Positions 13,604 to 13,717 of a stretch of DNA of 13,717 bases are shown here, piece by piece. Both the position numbers and the translations under genes were made by a program. The stretch is from Desulfobulbaceae bacterium. GTDB taxonomy: Bacteria; Desulfobacterota; Desulfobulbia; Desulfobulbales; Desulfurivibrionaceae. Numbering within the stretch: the first letter of the stretch is position 1; each line of letters opens with the position of its first letter. The notes under the pieces were generated by a model. It had not been told where the DNA came from. It worked only from the letters and a program-made list of their open reading frames with translations, and made no database searches. Location of the stretch: the NCBI GenBank assembly GCA_003517965.1, contig DOZO01000003.1:24164-37880 (forward strand), in the 5' to 3' direction.

Positions 13604-13642
13604 AAAAAGGCCTCACCCCGGCTATTGGGGATGAGGCCTTTT
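13604..13642 (-). terminator. Strong, symmetric intrinsic terminator
   Basis: AAAAGGCCTCA (13605-13615) pairs with TGAGGCCTTTT (13632-13642), extended by CCCC/GGGG with one bulged A, around the loop GGCTATT. The arms end in A-run and T-run, so it can terminate in either direction. It lies 26 nt after the stop of the right-edge gene and directly upstream of the ICMT-like gene, insulating the operon from its neighbour. A promoter for the operon is not evident in the few bases between this hairpin and 13590. Confidence 0.85.
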
Positions 13643-13668
13643 GGCTGTCGGACGAGATAAAAGACAGG

Positions 13669-13717
13669 TTACTTAGTCGGTTCCAGTGCCTTGGCCCGGC
13701 CTTCCAGGAATTTCCAG
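13669..13717 (-). CDS. C-terminal end of an unidentified gene (truncated by window edge)
   Basis: The minus strand carries an open frame entering from the right edge and ending WKFLEGRAKALEPTK followed by TAA at 13671-13669. A strong terminator follows 26 nt later, which supports a real gene end. Fifteen residues are too few to assign a family. Confidence 0.55.
   Translation of the reverse strand, partial: WKFLEGRAKALEPTK

Noticed and set aside
1..13717. CRISPR arrays, insertion sequences, prophage genes and toxin-antitoxin pairs
   Set aside because: Looked for spaced direct repeats, transposase motifs and small paired ORFs; none seen.

Overview
The window looks like a chromosomal segment from a Gram-negative anaerobe, most plausibly a sulfate-reducing or related member of the Desulfobacterota (old Deltaproteobacteria). 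This is inferred from an LL-diaminopimelate aminotransferase (the DapL lysine/peptidoglycan route), a rubredoxin with the uncommon CX4C first knuckle known from Desulfovibrio Rd2, an A-type Fe-S carrier, moderate-to-high GC and the gene neighbourhood. No 16S or species-level marker is present. There are no complete mobile elements, CRISPR arrays or phage genes.

Layout. (1) Positions 1-1281, minus strand: hesB/iscA-type Fe-S carrier, CX4C rubredoxin, tRNA-Val(CAC) with its own promoter, and the 5' part of peptide deformylase running off the left edge. (2) Positions 1300-4857, minus strand: galU, an intergenic repeat/terminator zone, then priA, followed by a perfect 20-bp palindrome. (3) Positions 4933-6900, plus strand: tilS, tRNA-Arg(CCG) and a small ArsR-family regulator. 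(4) Positions 6848-9194, minus strand: dapL and galE, separated by 1 nt, with the galE tail running antisense into the 3' end of the arsR-type gene. (5) Positions 9368-13590, minus strand: a tight five-gene operon consisting of an ICMT-like integral-membrane methyltransferase, a divergent all-alpha class I isoprenoid synthase, a soluble SAM methyltransferase, an FtsX/LolC-type permease and a LolD-type ATPase. It has a good intrinsic terminator at each end. (6) At the right edge, the last codons of an unidentified minus-strand gene.

How the genes fit together. Most of the window is housekeeping: replication restart (PriA), tRNA(Ile2) decoding (TilS), N-terminal deformylation (Def), UDP-glucose/UDP-galactose supply (GalU, GalE), diaminopimelate synthesis (DapL) and redox/Fe-S functions. 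The exception is the five-gene operon. It couples a putative prenyl-diphosphate-using enzyme and two different methyltransferases to an ABC exporter of the lipid/lipoprotein-extracting (MacB/LolCDE) type. The natural reading is synthesis, methyl-tailoring and membrane extraction or export of an isoprenoid or isoprenoid-linked lipid. No product can be named from sequence, and this is the part of the window most likely to be undescribed.
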